Under the pieces are notes generated by a model. It had not been told where the DNA came from. It made no database searches and worked only from the letters and a program-made list of their open reading frames with translations. Both the position numbers and the translations under genes were made by a program. From Ardenticatenaceae bacterium (GTDB lineage Bacteria; Chloroflexota; Anaerolineae; Promineifilales; Promineifilaceae): a stretch of 64,000 nucleotides of DNA. The stretch spans positions 5,427-69,426 of the forward strand of contig JACKBR010000027.1 of the NCBI GenBank assembly GCA_020634495.1, in the 5' to 3' direction. Each line of letters begins with the position of its first letter. Position 1 is the stretch's first letter. Positions 36,085 to 45,116 of the stretch are shown here, in pieces.

Positions 36085-37382
36085 TCGCCCACCACCTCGT
36101 CGCCCGGCTGCAAACCAGACTCGATGGCCATGAACACATCGCCGCGCAGACCCACGACCACTTCGCGCTCCACGCGCTGGCCGTTTTGCCACAGTTCGAC
36201 GACGGCCGTTCCGTCAGACCGTGGCCGAATGAGCGTGCGCGGTAGCCGCACCGTGTCCAATTCCTCCGCCACGATGATGGAAGCATCCACCGTCATGCCG
36301 GGGAACACGCCTTCCGGCAGCCGTTCGTCAATTGTTATGTAAACATGATACAGCGGACGCGCTTCGCCAATGACCCGCTGCGGCACCAGTCGGGCCACCG
36401 TGCCCTGCACCGCCAAATCGGGCCGGGCATCAAAAAACAGCTCGGCAGGCTGGCCGATTTGCACGTCGGCTAAATCCTCTTCAATCACCGTCGTGCGCAC
36501 TTCGCCCAGGCTGGGATCGGCCAGCAGCACCAGGTTAGTGCCTGCACCGACCGCTTCGCCTGAGGTGACAAAGACGTCCAGCACCACGCCATCAAATGGG
36601 GCGGTGAGCACGGTAGCGGCGAGATTGGCTTCTGCCTGGGAAACGGCCGTTGCCAACAGCGGATCCACCCCAGATTCCCGCAAATAATCCACTGCCAACT
36701 TCGCCCGCTCCAGCTCCGTTTGCTGCGCCTCCACCTGCTGCCCCACCGCCCAGCGCTGGTTCAACACGCCGTTGTACTCCGACTCGGCAATCTGGCGGTT
36801 GGCGATGGCGTGCTGCCACTCCAGCCGGTACGCCTCGACCACCTCAGCCGGTTCCCAATGGCGATTCAGCGCCTTGTTGTACTCATTTTCGGCACGGGCT
36901 TCGGCCTCACGCGCCAAATTCAAATTCACTTCGGCGGCGGTCAGTTGGGGAAACTGCGCCTGGGCGGCACCCACCTGAGCCTCGCTGTTGGCGGCAGCCA
37001 GTTCGGCTTCGGCCAGCTGCTGGGCCAGGGCATCTTGGGCCTGGGCCAGTTCAATTTGGGCAATGTCGAGGGCGTTTTGGTACGGTGTGGGATCAATCCG
37101 GGCGATGATGTCTCCGGCAGAAACGGCCGTTCCCGGCCTTACGTTTAGCTCGATGAGACGGCCGTCTACATCCATCCCCAACATCTGCTGCTGCGTACCC
37201 ACCAATTGGCCCGGCGCGGTGACCGTCTTCTGAACATCCCCCTGGGTAGCGGCAATGGTGACGGGCGTAGGGGGTGTGGGGGGAACGGCCGTTTGCTGCG
37301 ACCGGTAGCCCCAATACCCTGCCCCGCCAATGACCGCCAGCGCCACCACGGCAAAGAAAAGTATCATCCAACGCTTCATCAT
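36081..37382 (-). CDS. MacA-like periplasmic adaptor (HlyD/MFP family)
   Basis: 433 aa. Membrane anchor at about 7-26, a lipoyl/barrel-sandwich half ([39 protein letters not shown]), and a long helical hairpin at about 105-245 rich in Ala/Gln/Glu. The second half-motif is [20 protein letters not shown], followed by beta-barrel and membrane-proximal domains. ATG 37382 has GGAGGTCAG upstream. The stop overlaps the ATPase start. Together with the ATPase and permease it makes a MacAB-type export system. In this lineage, with a single-membrane or unusual envelope, the partner outer channel is unclear. Confidence 0.92.
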   Translation of the reverse strand: MMKRWMILFFAVVALAVIGGAGYWGYRSQQTAVPPTPPTPVTIAATQGDVQKTVTAPGQLVGTQQQMLGMDVDGRLIELNVRPGTAVSAGDIIARIDPTPYQNALDIAQIELAQAQDALAQQLAEAELAAANSEAQVGAAQAQFPQLTAAEVNLNLAREAEARAENEYNKALNRHWEPAEVVEAYRLEWQHAIANRQIAESEYNGVLNQRWAVGQQVEAQQTELERAKLAVDYLRESGVDPLLATAVSQAEANLAATVLTAPFDGVVLDVFVTSGEAVGAGTNLVLLADPSLGEVRTTVIEEDLADVQIGQPAELFFDARPDLAVQGTVARLVPQRVIGEARPLYHVYITIDERLPEGVFPGMTVDASIIVAEELDTVRLPRTLIRPRSDGTAVVELWQNGQRVEREVVVGLRGDVFMAIESGLQPGDEVVGE

Positions 37383-37496
37383 CTGACCTCCGTTATCATG
37401 AGGCCAGGATAGGCTGGCTAGATTGTGGTTTGGTTATGGGGAAATTTCAGTTTCGTAATGCGTGGTTACAAGTCTGTAACCAGTTCATTCACACCG

Positions 37497-37622
37497 AGGA
37501 GAAAGCATCCTCAGATGCGCCCTGCTCTATTCACCCGTTCGCATCTGAGGATGCTCACTCCTCCGAGAAATAATATGCAAATCATTGAGAAAAATCTGTG
37601 TAATCTGCGAAATTTGTGGATA
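37497..37622. repeat. Two interspersed repeats between regulator and adaptor genes
   Basis: At 37497-37567 AGCATCCTCAGATGCG pairs with CGCATCTGAGGATGCT, flanked by GAGGAG/CTCCTC. At about 37580-37622 CTGTGTAATCTGCGAAATTT is related to 30923 and 14408. They separate the response regulator stop from the adaptor start, so the regulator may be transcribed apart from or through this hairpin. Confidence 0.75.
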
Positions 37623-37623
37623 T

Positions 37624-38334
37624 TTATTTTGGGGCGGCACTCAAACGATAGCCGATGCCAGGGACGGTGAGGATGAGGGTTGGCTGGCTAGGGTTTAGCT
37701 CTACTTTTTCGCGCAGGCGGCGGATGTGAACGTTGACGGTCCGCTCATCCTCTACGGCCGTATCATACCCCCAGGCTCCCTGTAAAATTTGGGCCCGCGT
37801 CAGCGCCTGCCCGGCGTGCCGCGCCAGGTAAACAAACAGGCGAAACTCCGTAGGCGTTAGCTCCAGCGGCGTGTTTCCGCGCTGCACCAGGCTGCGATCC
37901 AGATCGATGACCAGATCGGCCACAAAAAGCTGGTTGCTCTCAGCGGTGGTGGCCAGTTCGCCGTAGGCACGGCGCAGCAAAGCCCGAATGCGCGAGAGCA
38001 GTTCGCGCAGACCAAATGGCTTGGTTACGTAATCGTCCGCCCCCATTTCCAGCCCCAGCACCTTGTCCATTTCTTCCTGCTGCGCCGTCAGCATGAGGAT
38101 GGGCTGGCGCAGCTTTTGCTGGCGCAGCTGGCGGCAAAAATCAAAGCCAGAGCCATCGGGTAGGCGCACGTCCAAGATGATGAGATGGGGCTGCGCTTCA
38201 CTGGCTATACGAATACCCTCGCCGCCCAATTTGGCCCAGGTGACGCCGTACCCTTCGGCTTCGAGCGCTTCTTTGAGGCTGGTGGCTACGGCCGTATCAT
38301 CTTCAATCAGCAAAATAGTGTGTGATCCTTGCAT
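37624..38334 (-). CDS. OmpR-family response regulator
   Basis: 236 aa. The receiver domain has the acidic pair in LLIEDD, the phosphoacceptor Asp in LIILDVRLPDGSG, Thr in LTAQ and Lys in YVTKPFG. The C-terminal winged helix (about 135-235) carries ELTPTEFRLFVYLARH and RTVNVHIRRLREKV. The start chosen is ATG 38334; a TTG at 38343 adds three residues. It is the likely partner of the kinase at 30992 and probable regulator of the intervening exporter genes. Confidence 0.92.
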   Translation of the reverse strand: MQGSHTILLIEDDTAVATSLKEALEAEGYGVTWAKLGGEGIRIASEAQPHLIILDVRLPDGSGFDFCRQLRQQKLRQPILMLTAQQEEMDKVLGLEMGADDYVTKPFGLRELLSRIRALLRRAYGELATTAESNQLFVADLVIDLDRSLVQRGNTPLELTPTEFRLFVYLARHAGQALTRAQILQGAWGYDTAVEDERTVNVHIRRLREKVELNPSQPTLILTVPGIGYRLSAAPK

Positions 38335-38379
38335 GGCGCACAATCATAGCAGGCTCCCCCCGCTCGCCCAACTGGTTTA

Positions 38380-39093
38380 TCACTTAGCCTGGGTCGGCGT
38401 GAGCGTTTCCAGCGGGGCAGCACGTCTACTCAGCACCAAGCCCAGGCCCACACCAGCCAGCGCTCCGACCACTGTCCATAAAAACAGCCCGCCAACAGCA
38501 TAGCCCAGGCCAAAGCCCATGCCGATGCCTGCGGCGGCCAGTCCGGCAATGGGCTGCTGACGGAGTTGCCATTGGGCAAAAACGGCCGTTTCCGTCTCAG
38601 CCCCAAACCGCCGCGCAGACCACCAACTAAGGCCAATTAGCAACATTGGATCAAGCAGATTGCCAATGTTTTGAATCGTGTTGCCCGGTGCCAGATTCCC
38701 ATGCGCGGCAATGTCTTGCAGGTGAACCAGCGTGGCCCCAAACCCAAGAATGGTCGTGGCAATAATTACGGCCGTACGGAAGCCATCGCGCCGCCCCACA
38801 GCCATCAAACCCAGCACCCCAACCAGCAAATTGGCGTAGCCCATCTCCAGTTGAAACGGGCTGCCGGTGGGCCAGCCCACGCCCTCAGCCACCAAATCAG
38901 ACAAAAAGAGATGGCCAAATGCGCCGCCCAAGCCATTTGCTCCCACGCTAATGGCCAACAGGTAAATCGTAAAAATTTCAATCCGACGGGCCATTGTCCG
39001 GGACTGCTTGCTCAATAAAACGTGCGCCGTGGCCAACAGCAACGGTAACAGCGAATAAGCAAAAATACGTGCCAAAAATAATTCGTTCATCAT
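38380..39093 (-). CDS. Multi-pass membrane protein (DUF6790-like)
   Basis: 237 aa with six or seven helices. The segment FLSDLVAEGVGWPTGSPFQL followed by EMGYANLLVGVLG matches the core of the DUF6790 family, whose role is unknown. The start is ATG 39093 or 39090, with GGAGGAA adjacent. It is co-directional with the DUF6069-like gene but separated from it by a hairpin. The C-terminal end (PLETLTPTQAK) is polar and short. No enzymatic motif is visible. Confidence 0.75.
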   Translation of the reverse strand: MMNELFLARIFAYSLLPLLLATAHVLLSKQSRTMARRIEIFTIYLLAISVGANGLGGAFGHLFLSDLVAEGVGWPTGSPFQLEMGYANLLVGVLGLMAVGRRDGFRTAVIIATTILGFGATLVHLQDIAAHGNLAPGNTIQNIGNLLDPMLLIGLSWWSARRFGAETETAVFAQWQLRQQPIAGLAAAGIGMGFGLGYAVGGLFLWTVVGALAGVGLGLVLSRRAAPLETLTPTQAK

Positions 39094-39113
39094 TTCCTCC
39101 ATCATTTTAGAAA

Positions 39114-39150
39114 GTGACAGTCACTGAAATCGAGCGCCAGTGACTGTCAC
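39114..39150. repeat. 13-bp perfect hairpin between two small membrane protein genes
   Basis: GTGACAGTCACTG (39114-39126) and CAGTGACTGTCAC (39138-39150) around an 11-base loop. The arm itself contains a smaller palindrome (TGACAGTCA-like). There is no T-run. It may be a processing or stabilising hairpin, or an operator. Confidence 0.7.
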
Positions 39151-39176
39151 AAAGGTGTAGGTCGATTATCGATGCC

Positions 39177-39626
39177 TTAATCCAGCGCCAGGCGAATGAA
39201 CAGCGGCACGCTGATGGCGTAGGAAACCACGTGCATCAGGCTGAGGGTGACAACCGTAGGGACGCTTGCTGGCGATGCGCCGGGAGCACCGTAGCCAAAT
39301 CCGGCCGAGATGGGCAGCGCCAATGAGAACAGCAACCCTACCGTAGCCAAAATTAGATAATGCCGGGCCGGTCTGCTTGAAAACCGGACAACCAGAGCAA
39401 AAAGGACGGCTCCCATAAGGAGATAAACGACGTTTGCGCCTACAATTTGCCCAACGCCAGCTCCGCTCCAGGCGGTGACTTCTGGGAAAATGCTGCCTGC
39501 TGCGGCATAAAGGCCAAGGTTGGCCACAGCAGCTATCAGCATGGCCAACGGGCTAACCCAGGCCAATTTACCAAGCGTTGTTTTTGTTGATTGGGACTTC
39601 TGAATTGTTTCAGTTTTTGTGGTCAT
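39177..39626 (-). CDS. Four-helix membrane protein (DUF6069-like)
   Basis: 149 aa with four predicted helices and a polar N-terminus of 20 residues (Lys/Thr/Ser-rich). The pattern LAWVSPLAMLIAAVANLGLY plus a later GANVVYLLMGAVLFALVVR helix resembles the DUF6069 family of small membrane proteins of unknown role. ATG 39626 has an AGGAGAA site. It precedes the DUF6790-like gene on the same strand. Confidence 0.7.
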   Translation of the reverse strand: MTTKTETIQKSQSTKTTLGKLAWVSPLAMLIAAVANLGLYAAAGSIFPEVTAWSGAGVGQIVGANVVYLLMGAVLFALVVRFSSRPARHYLILATVGLLFSLALPISAGFGYGAPGASPASVPTVVTLSLMHVVSYAISVPLFIRLALD

Positions 39627-39799
39627 CTGATTTTCTCCTGTTTCTGCGTGATTGGTTAATGGTTACAGAATAGCGCTGGCCTGGCTGGATGTAACCAATC
39701 GGCTGATGGAACATTCGTTGGCGATGGGTGGATTCTCTGCTCCGCTGGTTAGCCGGGGTTTATCAACCATTCGGTTGACACGGCCGTTCCACCACACAC

Positions 39800-39846
39800 A
39801 CAAAAAAAGCCGGGCAGAGAACAAATTCCTTGCCCAGCTTCAAGAC
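39800..39846 (-). terminator. Terminator of the sugar dehydrogenase-like gene
   Basis: Read leftward: AAGCTGGGCA, 14-base loop, TGCCCGGCTT, then a run of T (complement of A at 39802-39808). It lies 25-70 bases after the stop at 39872. Confidence 0.8.
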
Positions 39847-39871
39847 AGAAAGCGTTTTGGGTGCAATCGGG

Positions 39872-41872
39872 TTACGGCCGTAAAACTAGCGGGGTAAACG
39901 CTTGCCGACCATTCACAATGGTCACCACAGGCTGGCCAGCAGCCTGGTAGCCGCCATCGGCGCTTGCGCCATAGAGTTCGTTGCGGATGACGGCCGTATT
40001 CTCAACTGGCACCGTCGGCGTCACCACCAGACCCACCGAAACCGTTTCCCCCTGAGACAGCGGCAGCAAGTTCCAGGTGACCACTCCCCCAAATTCAAGA
40101 CCGCTGTCGGTGGCGCTGAGCAGGCTGGTGCCCGTGGGCAGGGTGTCCGTAATGGTTAAATTGGTGGCGGGCAGCGAACCCTCATTGCGCACGGTTAGCG
40201 TGTAGCTAATTGGCTCGCCAGCTTGCACAACCAATGGGCCAGTCTTGCTGATTTTTAGTTGCGGCGCGAGGATTTGGGTGGTAACGGCCGTATTCCCCAA
40301 CACCAGCACCCCGCCCGCAGCCTGTGCGCCATAATCAAAGTTTGTGATTGTTTGCGTAGCGGTGACGGCAAAGTTCACCGTAACGCTGTCCCCCGCCGCC
40401 AAATCGCCAACTGCCCAGGAAACCACCCCATTTTGCAGGCTGCCACCGGGGCTGTTCAAGTAGGCCGCACCCACAGGAACCGTATCGGTCACAACCAGAT
40501 TGGTGGCCGGGCTGCTGCCCGTGTTGGTGACCGTAAGTTGATAATCGATAGCTGCACCTGCGCCACTTTCCGCCGGGCCTATTTTTTGGATAGAGAGGGT
40601 GGTTGGCGCAACCACGCTGTTTTCTACCAAATGATAAATCCGGCCGCCGCTTAACAGTTCAGCCACGTACAACTCCCCATTGATGTCCTCGCCAAAAGTT
40701 GCCGGGAAATCGGTGCGGTCGCCATACGTGTACACATCCCAACTGCTGCCTGCGGGCTGCAAGCTCCAGATAAAGCCGCTGCAAAAGTCGGCCAGCAAAT
40801 AATGGCCCACCATCGCCGGGAATTGTTGGCCGCGATAAACAAAGCCGCCGGTTACCGAACAATGGTTGTTAGGCGCGCCATGTTCATACGTAAAAATGGG
40901 AAAGGTGTAGGTCACGCTGGCACAGGACGGGGCGTGATGCAGCCCATCCCCTTCGTAGCAGGGCCAACCATAATTTTCGCCACCGGCGCTGCTGGCTGGC
41001 TGGAAGTTGATCTCCTCTTGCACATTTTCGCCCACATCGGCAATGTAAAGATCGCCAGTGGTGCGGTCAAAGCTAAAGCGCCACGGATTACGAAAGCCGA
41101 GCGCCCAAATTTCATCACAATCTCCCCCGGCTCCGTCACGGAAGGGGTTGTCGGCGGGGATGGTGTATTGGCTGCTGCCGCAGTCTGGGGCAAAGGGTGA
41201 GCTCTGCGACACATCCAGCCGCAGGATTTTGCCCAGCAGGCTGGTGGTATCCTGCGGGGTTGTCATGGGGGTGTCGCCATCGGGCAGGCCGCCATCGCCA
41301 ATGGCCACGTACAGATAGCCATCGGGGCCAAAGGCCAGCGCGCCGCCATTGTGACCATCTTTTGGCTCAACGGCCGTTAGCAAAATCACCCCACTCCCCG
41401 CATCTGCCACGTTGGGATTACCGCTCACCTGGTAGCGAACCAGCACATTGTTGCGGTCACTCACGCGGGTGTAGTAAATGTAGAAATACCCATTGGTGGC
41501 ATAGTCTGGATCAAATGCCAGGCCCAGCAAACCATTTTCGCCAAACAAGCTCACCTGGCTGCTGATGTCCAGAAAAGGGATGCCCAACAGCGTGCCGTCG
41601 GCGTTGATGATGCGAATCTGGCCGCCTTGCTGGGTGACAAATAAACGGCCGTCGCCAGCCACGCCAGTATTGGCAACGGCCGTCGGCAAAGAAAGGCCCT
41701 CGCTAAACAGCTCCAGAGAAAGATCAAGCTGCGCATTGGGGGCCGCCGCGACGCCGGGAACGCCCAGGGCTGTACCCTGCACCAACAGATACCACAAGGT
41801 GATAAAAAGGAAGAATGGCAAAAAGAGATAGAGGATGCGCTGAAAACGGCCGTTTACGTTTGAATGAGACAC
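39872..41872 (-). CDS. Secreted PQQ-type sugar dehydrogenase (beta-propeller) with DUF11 repeats
   Basis: 666 aa. A signal peptide or anchor (about 10-42) leads to a six-bladed soluble glucose/sorbosone dehydrogenase-like propeller (about 60-420). Its landmarks are GLLGLAFDPDYATNGYFYIY, GPDGYLYVAIGDGG, GKILRLD, EIWALGFRNPWRFSFD and DLYIADVGENVQEE. Two DUF11-type beta repeats follow (about 435-545 and 550-655, each with LTVTNTG/LTVRNEG and TDT.P.G). I choose GTG 41872 as start because GGGAGG lies five bases upstream; the longer ATG frame (41962) has no such site. It probably oxidises a sugar or polyol outside the cell, or binds carbohydrate. Confidence 0.87.
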   Translation of the reverse strand: MSHSNVNGRFQRILYLFLPFFLFITLWYLLVQGTALGVPGVAAAPNAQLDLSLELFSEGLSLPTAVANTGVAGDGRLFVTQQGGQIRIINADGTLLGIPFLDISSQVSLFGENGLLGLAFDPDYATNGYFYIYYTRVSDRNNVLVRYQVSGNPNVADAGSGVILLTAVEPKDGHNGGALAFGPDGYLYVAIGDGGLPDGDTPMTTPQDTTSLLGKILRLDVSQSSPFAPDCGSSQYTIPADNPFRDGAGGDCDEIWALGFRNPWRFSFDRTTGDLYIADVGENVQEEINFQPASSAGGENYGWPCYEGDGLHHAPSCASVTYTFPIFTYEHGAPNNHCSVTGGFVYRGQQFPAMVGHYLLADFCSGFIWSLQPAGSSWDVYTYGDRTDFPATFGEDINGELYVAELLSGGRIYHLVENSVVAPTTLSIQKIGPAESGAGAAIDYQLTVTNTGSSPATNLVVTDTVPVGAAYLNSPGGSLQNGVVSWAVGDLAAGDSVTVNFAVTATQTITNFDYGAQAAGGVLVLGNTAVTTQILAPQLKISKTGPLVVQAGEPISYTLTVRNEGSLPATNLTITDTLPTGTSLLSATDSGLEFGGVVTWNLLPLSQGETVSVGLVVTPTVPVENTAVIRNELYGASADGGYQAAGQPVVTIVNGRQAFTPLVLRP

Positions 41873-42075
41873 ACTTGCCTCCCGTTGTATAAAAAGCTGT
41901 TGTTTGCTTGCAAAGAGCGCCACAGTGCAGATGAGTAAAGCCAGGCAAACCCCGCCCGGCAACCTTCTTCAAACCAGGAACATCGTAACATTGGGCCAGG
42001 TAAACAACCATTAAAGAGGCGATAAAAAATGAGCAGCAAGGCAGGGTTAGCGGAATAAAAAATTGGAACACCTGC

Positions 42076-42105
42076 TTGACAAACGGCCGTTCCCCATGCT
42101 ACTAT
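42076..42105 (+). promoter_or_regulatory. Sigma-70-type promoter of the TetR operon
   Basis: TTGACA (42076-42081) and TACTAT (42100-42105) with an 18-base spacer. The spacer contains a full ACGGCCGT palindrome (42083-42090). The expected start point is near 42112, in the TetR operator. Confidence 0.75.
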
Positions 42106-42111
42106 TCCGCC

Positions 42112-42129
42112 ACCGACCAACCAGTCGGT
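42112..42129 (+). promoter_or_regulatory. Putative TetR operator
   Basis: ACCGAC-CAACCA-GTCGGT, a dyad of the type bound by many TetR-family repressors. It overlaps the predicted transcription start and lies 15 bases before the TetR start codon, implying autoregulation. Confidence 0.65.
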
Positions 42130-42144
42130 CTTGGAGCGAGTTGA

Positions 42145-42729
42145 ATGACAGAACATGAAAGCAAAGCACAAATTTTAGCCACCGCTACGGCCGTTTTTGC
42201 CGAAAAAGGGTTTGCCAAAGCCAGCATGAACGACATCGTGCGGGCCAGCGGCCTGAGCAAAGGGGGCGTCTACTGGCATTTCAAAAGCAAAGATGCGTTG
42301 ATTACGGCCATTTTTGACCAATTTTTTATTGAGCAACTGGCCCTACTGGATGAAGTCATGCTGGCGGAAGGAACGGCCGTAGCTAAATTAAACCAGCTGG
42401 CCACCTTCACCGGGGAAGGCGTGGCCAAGCTGGCCAGTCAATTTCCCTCGCCCCTGGAATTTTACGCCCTGGCTGCCAGAGATGAATCCTTAAAGCAGCA
42501 TTTGCAAACTCATTTTCAACATTACCGGGAAAAAATCGAGGCGTTGGCGACGCAAGGGATAGCAGATGGCGAGTTGCAGAACCAAAACAGCGCCGATGTT
42601 GCCAACACCATTATGGCTTTGTTTGAAGGGCTGCTGCTGCTGTGGGCAGTCGCTCCAGAAAGCGTTGATTTAAGTGTGCAGGTAGAAACGGCCGTTCAGC
42701 TGCTGCTTCAAGGATTACAAACCAAATGA
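42145..42729 (+). CDS. TetR-family transcriptional regulator
   Basis: 194 aa. An N-terminal helix-turn-helix (about 8-55) reads ILATATAVFAEKGFAKASMN and SGLSKGGVYWHFKSKDAL, the classical TetR pattern. The C-terminal ligand-binding domain is helical and unrelated to a specific subfamily. ATG 42145 has GGAG nine bases upstream. It is the first gene of a three-gene operon with four-base overlaps, and a dyad fitting its binding site lies at the promoter. Confidence 0.92.
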   Translation: MTEHESKAQILATATAVFAEKGFAKASMNDIVRASGLSKGGVYWHFKSKDALITAIFDQFFIEQLALLDEVMLAEGTAVAKLNQLATFTGEGVAKLASQFPSPLEFYALAARDESLKQHLQTHFQHYREKIEALATQGIADGELQNQNSADVANTIMALFEGLLLLWAVAPESVDLSVQVETAVQLLLQGLQTK

Positions 42730-43256
42730 CATCAAAACAACAGCTACAAAAAGAAATTGAAGAAACACAGCAGCGGTTTCATCAACTGCTCCAGGCCATT
42801 CCCGATGATGCGTTTAGCCGACCCAGCAATAATCCAGCCTGGACAATTGGCGAACTGCTCTTCCACATGAGCGTTGCTCCCCGCTTTATGGTGGCCGACG
42901 TAACGATTATTTTGCAACGGCCGTATCTCCTAAAGCTGCTCCCAATGTTGTTCCCCGAACGGCTCTTTCACTGGCTCAATGCCCGGCTTACCCGTTTCGG
43001 CGCACGCCACCTGAACCGCCAATTTTTGGCCAACGCCTACGACACAGCCCACGAACAAATCCTGAAAACATTCAACAGCCTGAGCGAAAACGACTTACAA
43101 AAAAGCGTCCATTATCCCGATTGGGATCCGCTGTTGGCAGGCAATGTCACCCTGGCCTACCTGTTTGGCTACATCAAGCGGCACTTCGAATCACACGCCG
43201 CTGACATTGCCCAAACGATTCACCTAGAAAATATGGAACTGGAAGGAAATTCATGA
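42726..43256 (+). CDS. DinB-like protein
   Basis: 176 aa, an all-helical DinB/YfiT-type fold. The putative metal-ligand histidines are in LLFHMSVA (about 48) and in HFESHAADI (about 158-162). DinB-fold proteins include thiol-dependent detoxification enzymes (mycothiol or bacillithiol S-transferases). It overlaps the TetR gene by four bases (ATGA) and the next gene likewise, so one mRNA is translated as a coupled set. A role in detoxification under TetR control is inferred. Confidence 0.8.
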   Translation: MTSKQQLQKEIEETQQRFHQLLQAIPDDAFSRPSNNPAWTIGELLFHMSVAPRFMVADVTIILQRPYLLKLLPMLFPERLFHWLNARLTRFGARHLNRQFLANAYDTAHEQILKTFNSLSENDLQKSVHYPDWDPLLAGNVTLAYLFGYIKRHFESHAADIAQTIHLENMELEGNS

Positions 43257-43738
43257 ACACAAAGCAAAACCGTCAGCGCGTGACTGGCATAAAGCGCTTT
43301 TTCTTTCGCGCCCCGCTTAGTTTATATCGCATCGGGCTTGGAGGATTGCTAGGCAAGCGTTTTTTGTTGCTAAACCATACCGGCCGCAAAAGTGGCCAAC
43401 CCCGCCAAACTGTGCTGGAGGTGGTCAACCACGACAAAGCGACCAACACCTACTACATCGCCTCTGGCTTTGGCCAAAAGTCGGACTGGTACCTGAATAT
43501 TTTAGCCCGGCCAGAAGTTAGCATTCAGGTAGGTTGGCGCAAGATGTTGGTAACGGCCGTTTCCCTCACCCCAGAAGCATCAGGCCAGGCTATGGTCGAT
43601 TATTCCCGCAGATACCCTACCGCTGCTAAAAATCTAGGCAAATTAATTGGCTACGATGTCACCACAGAGGAAGAGTATCGCGCTGTGGGGCGTGATTCCA
43701 TTCCATTTATTGCCCTTAAACCGCGTGCAGAAGGCTAA
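43253..43738 (+). CDS. Deazaflavin (F420)-dependent nitroreductase family protein
   Basis: 161 aa, Ddn/FDOR-B-like split-barrel. The N-terminal segment LLNHTGRKSGQPRQTVLEVV is the typical HTGRKSG cofactor-contact motif. YYIASGFGQKSDWYLNILAR is the second conserved block. It probably binds coenzyme F420 and reduces unsaturated or nitro compounds. It overlaps DinB by four bases and, at its 3' end, the convergent LysR gene by four bases. Confidence 0.88.
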   Translation: MNTKQNRQRVTGIKRFFFRAPLSLYRIGLGGLLGKRFLLLNHTGRKSGQPRQTVLEVVNHDKATNTYYIASGFGQKSDWYLNILARPEVSIQVGWRKMLVTAVSLTPEASGQAMVDYSRRYPTAAKNLGKLIGYDVTTEEEYRAVGRDSIPFIALKPRAEG

Positions 43739-44727
43739 TTGGATCTTGCCGTCGATTTGCCGTTCATCGGCGCATTGGCAAAACTAAACCCATCTTCATT
43801 TTCTACCGCAGAAGTCATCAATCGCTTAATGACCGGGTTATTGGCATCCGTCACAAATCGCCAAAAAGCCGTTTGCGCCGTCGTACCCAACCGGTTTGCA
43901 TCCCGCCCAATAAAAATTTCTTGCTTAATATCCAGGCCGCGCACCTTCACTCGCGCTACCTTCCCATCTACCAGGCGAGAAATAATCATTTGGGAAACAA
44001 AACCAACTCCAATGCCTTCCTGCACAGCCAGGGCAATTGCTTCGGAATTACCAAGTGTAAGAATGGTTTTGAACTGTTCTACCGAAATCCCATGCTCACG
44101 CAGCTTTTCCTCAGCCACATAGCGTGTTCCCGACCCTTCCTCACGCCAAATAAAGTTGGCGTTTAGCAGTTCATACGGCTCCACATAGCTACGCTCTGCC
44201 CAAGGGTGATCCAAAGGCACGATCAGGCTCACCTGATCCGTAATAAAGCGAGAGAACTCCAGATTGTTGTTGAGTTCCTGTTTGCTGGCCAACGCCAGAT
44301 GTACGTCGCCATCGCAGAGCATTTGGACGGCTATTTTGCGGGGCGTTACAAAACAGCTGGCCTCAACTTTAGGATATTGTTGCATAAAGCTGGCCAGCAA
44401 AAATGGCAGCAAATATTTTCCAACTGTGGTGCTGCAACCTACGGTAAGACGGCCGTATACATCCCCCTTCAAAGATTCCATCTTGTTGTCAATACTTTGC
44501 GAAATGCTAACCATCTCTTGAGCCATTGGCAGCAAAGCTTCTCCAGCATCAGTCAGCCGCAAATGCCGCCCAGAACGCACAAACAACTGCATCCCAAAAT
44601 GCTGCTCTAGCGCCTGAATATGTTGGCTCACACTGGGTTGCGTCATATGAAGTTGCCGCGCAGCGGCCGTAAAATTTAATGTTCGGGCAGCCGTTAAAAA
44701 CACGTTTAATTGATGAGCATCTAACAC
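43735..44727 (-). CDS. LysR-family transcriptional regulator
   Basis: 330 aa. A winged-helix domain (about 1-65: FTAAARQLHMTQPSVSQHIQ, then ALEQHFG) and a periplasmic-binding-like effector domain (about 92-300) with VGCSTTVGKYLLP. The closest familiar types are CysB/CbbR-like regulators. It lies downstream of and co-directional with the rhodanese gene; with a sulfur-type cluster beyond, regulation of sulfur or electron-transfer genes is plausible but not shown. The last 30 residues (Asn/Ser/Ala-rich) exceed the usual length. Confidence 0.9.
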   Translation of the reverse strand: MLDAHQLNVFLTAARTLNFTAAARQLHMTQPSVSQHIQALEQHFGMQLFVRSGRHLRLTDAGEALLPMAQEMVSISQSIDNKMESLKGDVYGRLTVGCSTTVGKYLLPFLLASFMQQYPKVEASCFVTPRKIAVQMLCDGDVHLALASKQELNNNLEFSRFITDQVSLIVPLDHPWAERSYVEPYELLNANFIWREEGSGTRYVAEEKLREHGISVEQFKTILTLGNSEAIALAVQEGIGVGFVSQMIISRLVDGKVARVKVRGLDIKQEIFIGRDANRLGTTAQTAFWRFVTDANNPVIKRLMTSAVENEDGFSFANAPMNGKSTARSN

Positions 44728-45036
44728 GCTATTCTCTCAACAGTCACACAATGGTTCGCAAGCGCATCTTGCAAACACATCGGCGATAAATATAGAAGGT
44801 GAAACTTTCACAACACTAAAGAATCCGTTTCCCCCTTCTACCCAGGCAATTGTCGCAATCGCCTCAAATTCTTCCTCATAAACCTTTTTAATTTACATAA
44901 AGGGAAGGTTTGTCTTTTTTAATAACCAACCTTGGGCCAAGTATGCCCTCTTCAAAATGTTAGCAAAAGTGTCGAATGTCATAAGCAAATGCTATAAATG
45001 ACACACCACGTCATAATGGCAATAGAGGCTAAAACT
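44728..45036. other. Upstream region of the LysR gene
   Basis: About 300 bases between the LysR start and the terminator of the rhodanese gene. AT-rich, without a motif I can name. It should hold the LysR promoter. A GCAATTGTCGCAATC-like imperfect dyad near 44850 could be a LysR box, but the T-N11-A pattern is not unique. Confidence 0.35.
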
Positions 45037-45080
45037 AAAAAAAGCAACACCAGTCTCCTAAAAAGCAAGAGACTGGTGTT
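45037..45080 (-). terminator. Terminator of the four-rhodanese gene
   Basis: Read leftward: AACACCAGTCTC, an 11-base loop, GAGACTGGTGTT, then GC and a T-run (complement of A at 45037-45043). The 12-bp stem is perfect. Confidence 0.88.
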
Positions 45081-45116
45081 GTTATGTCAATTAAAGCTTG
45101 TCCTTACAGGTTTATA

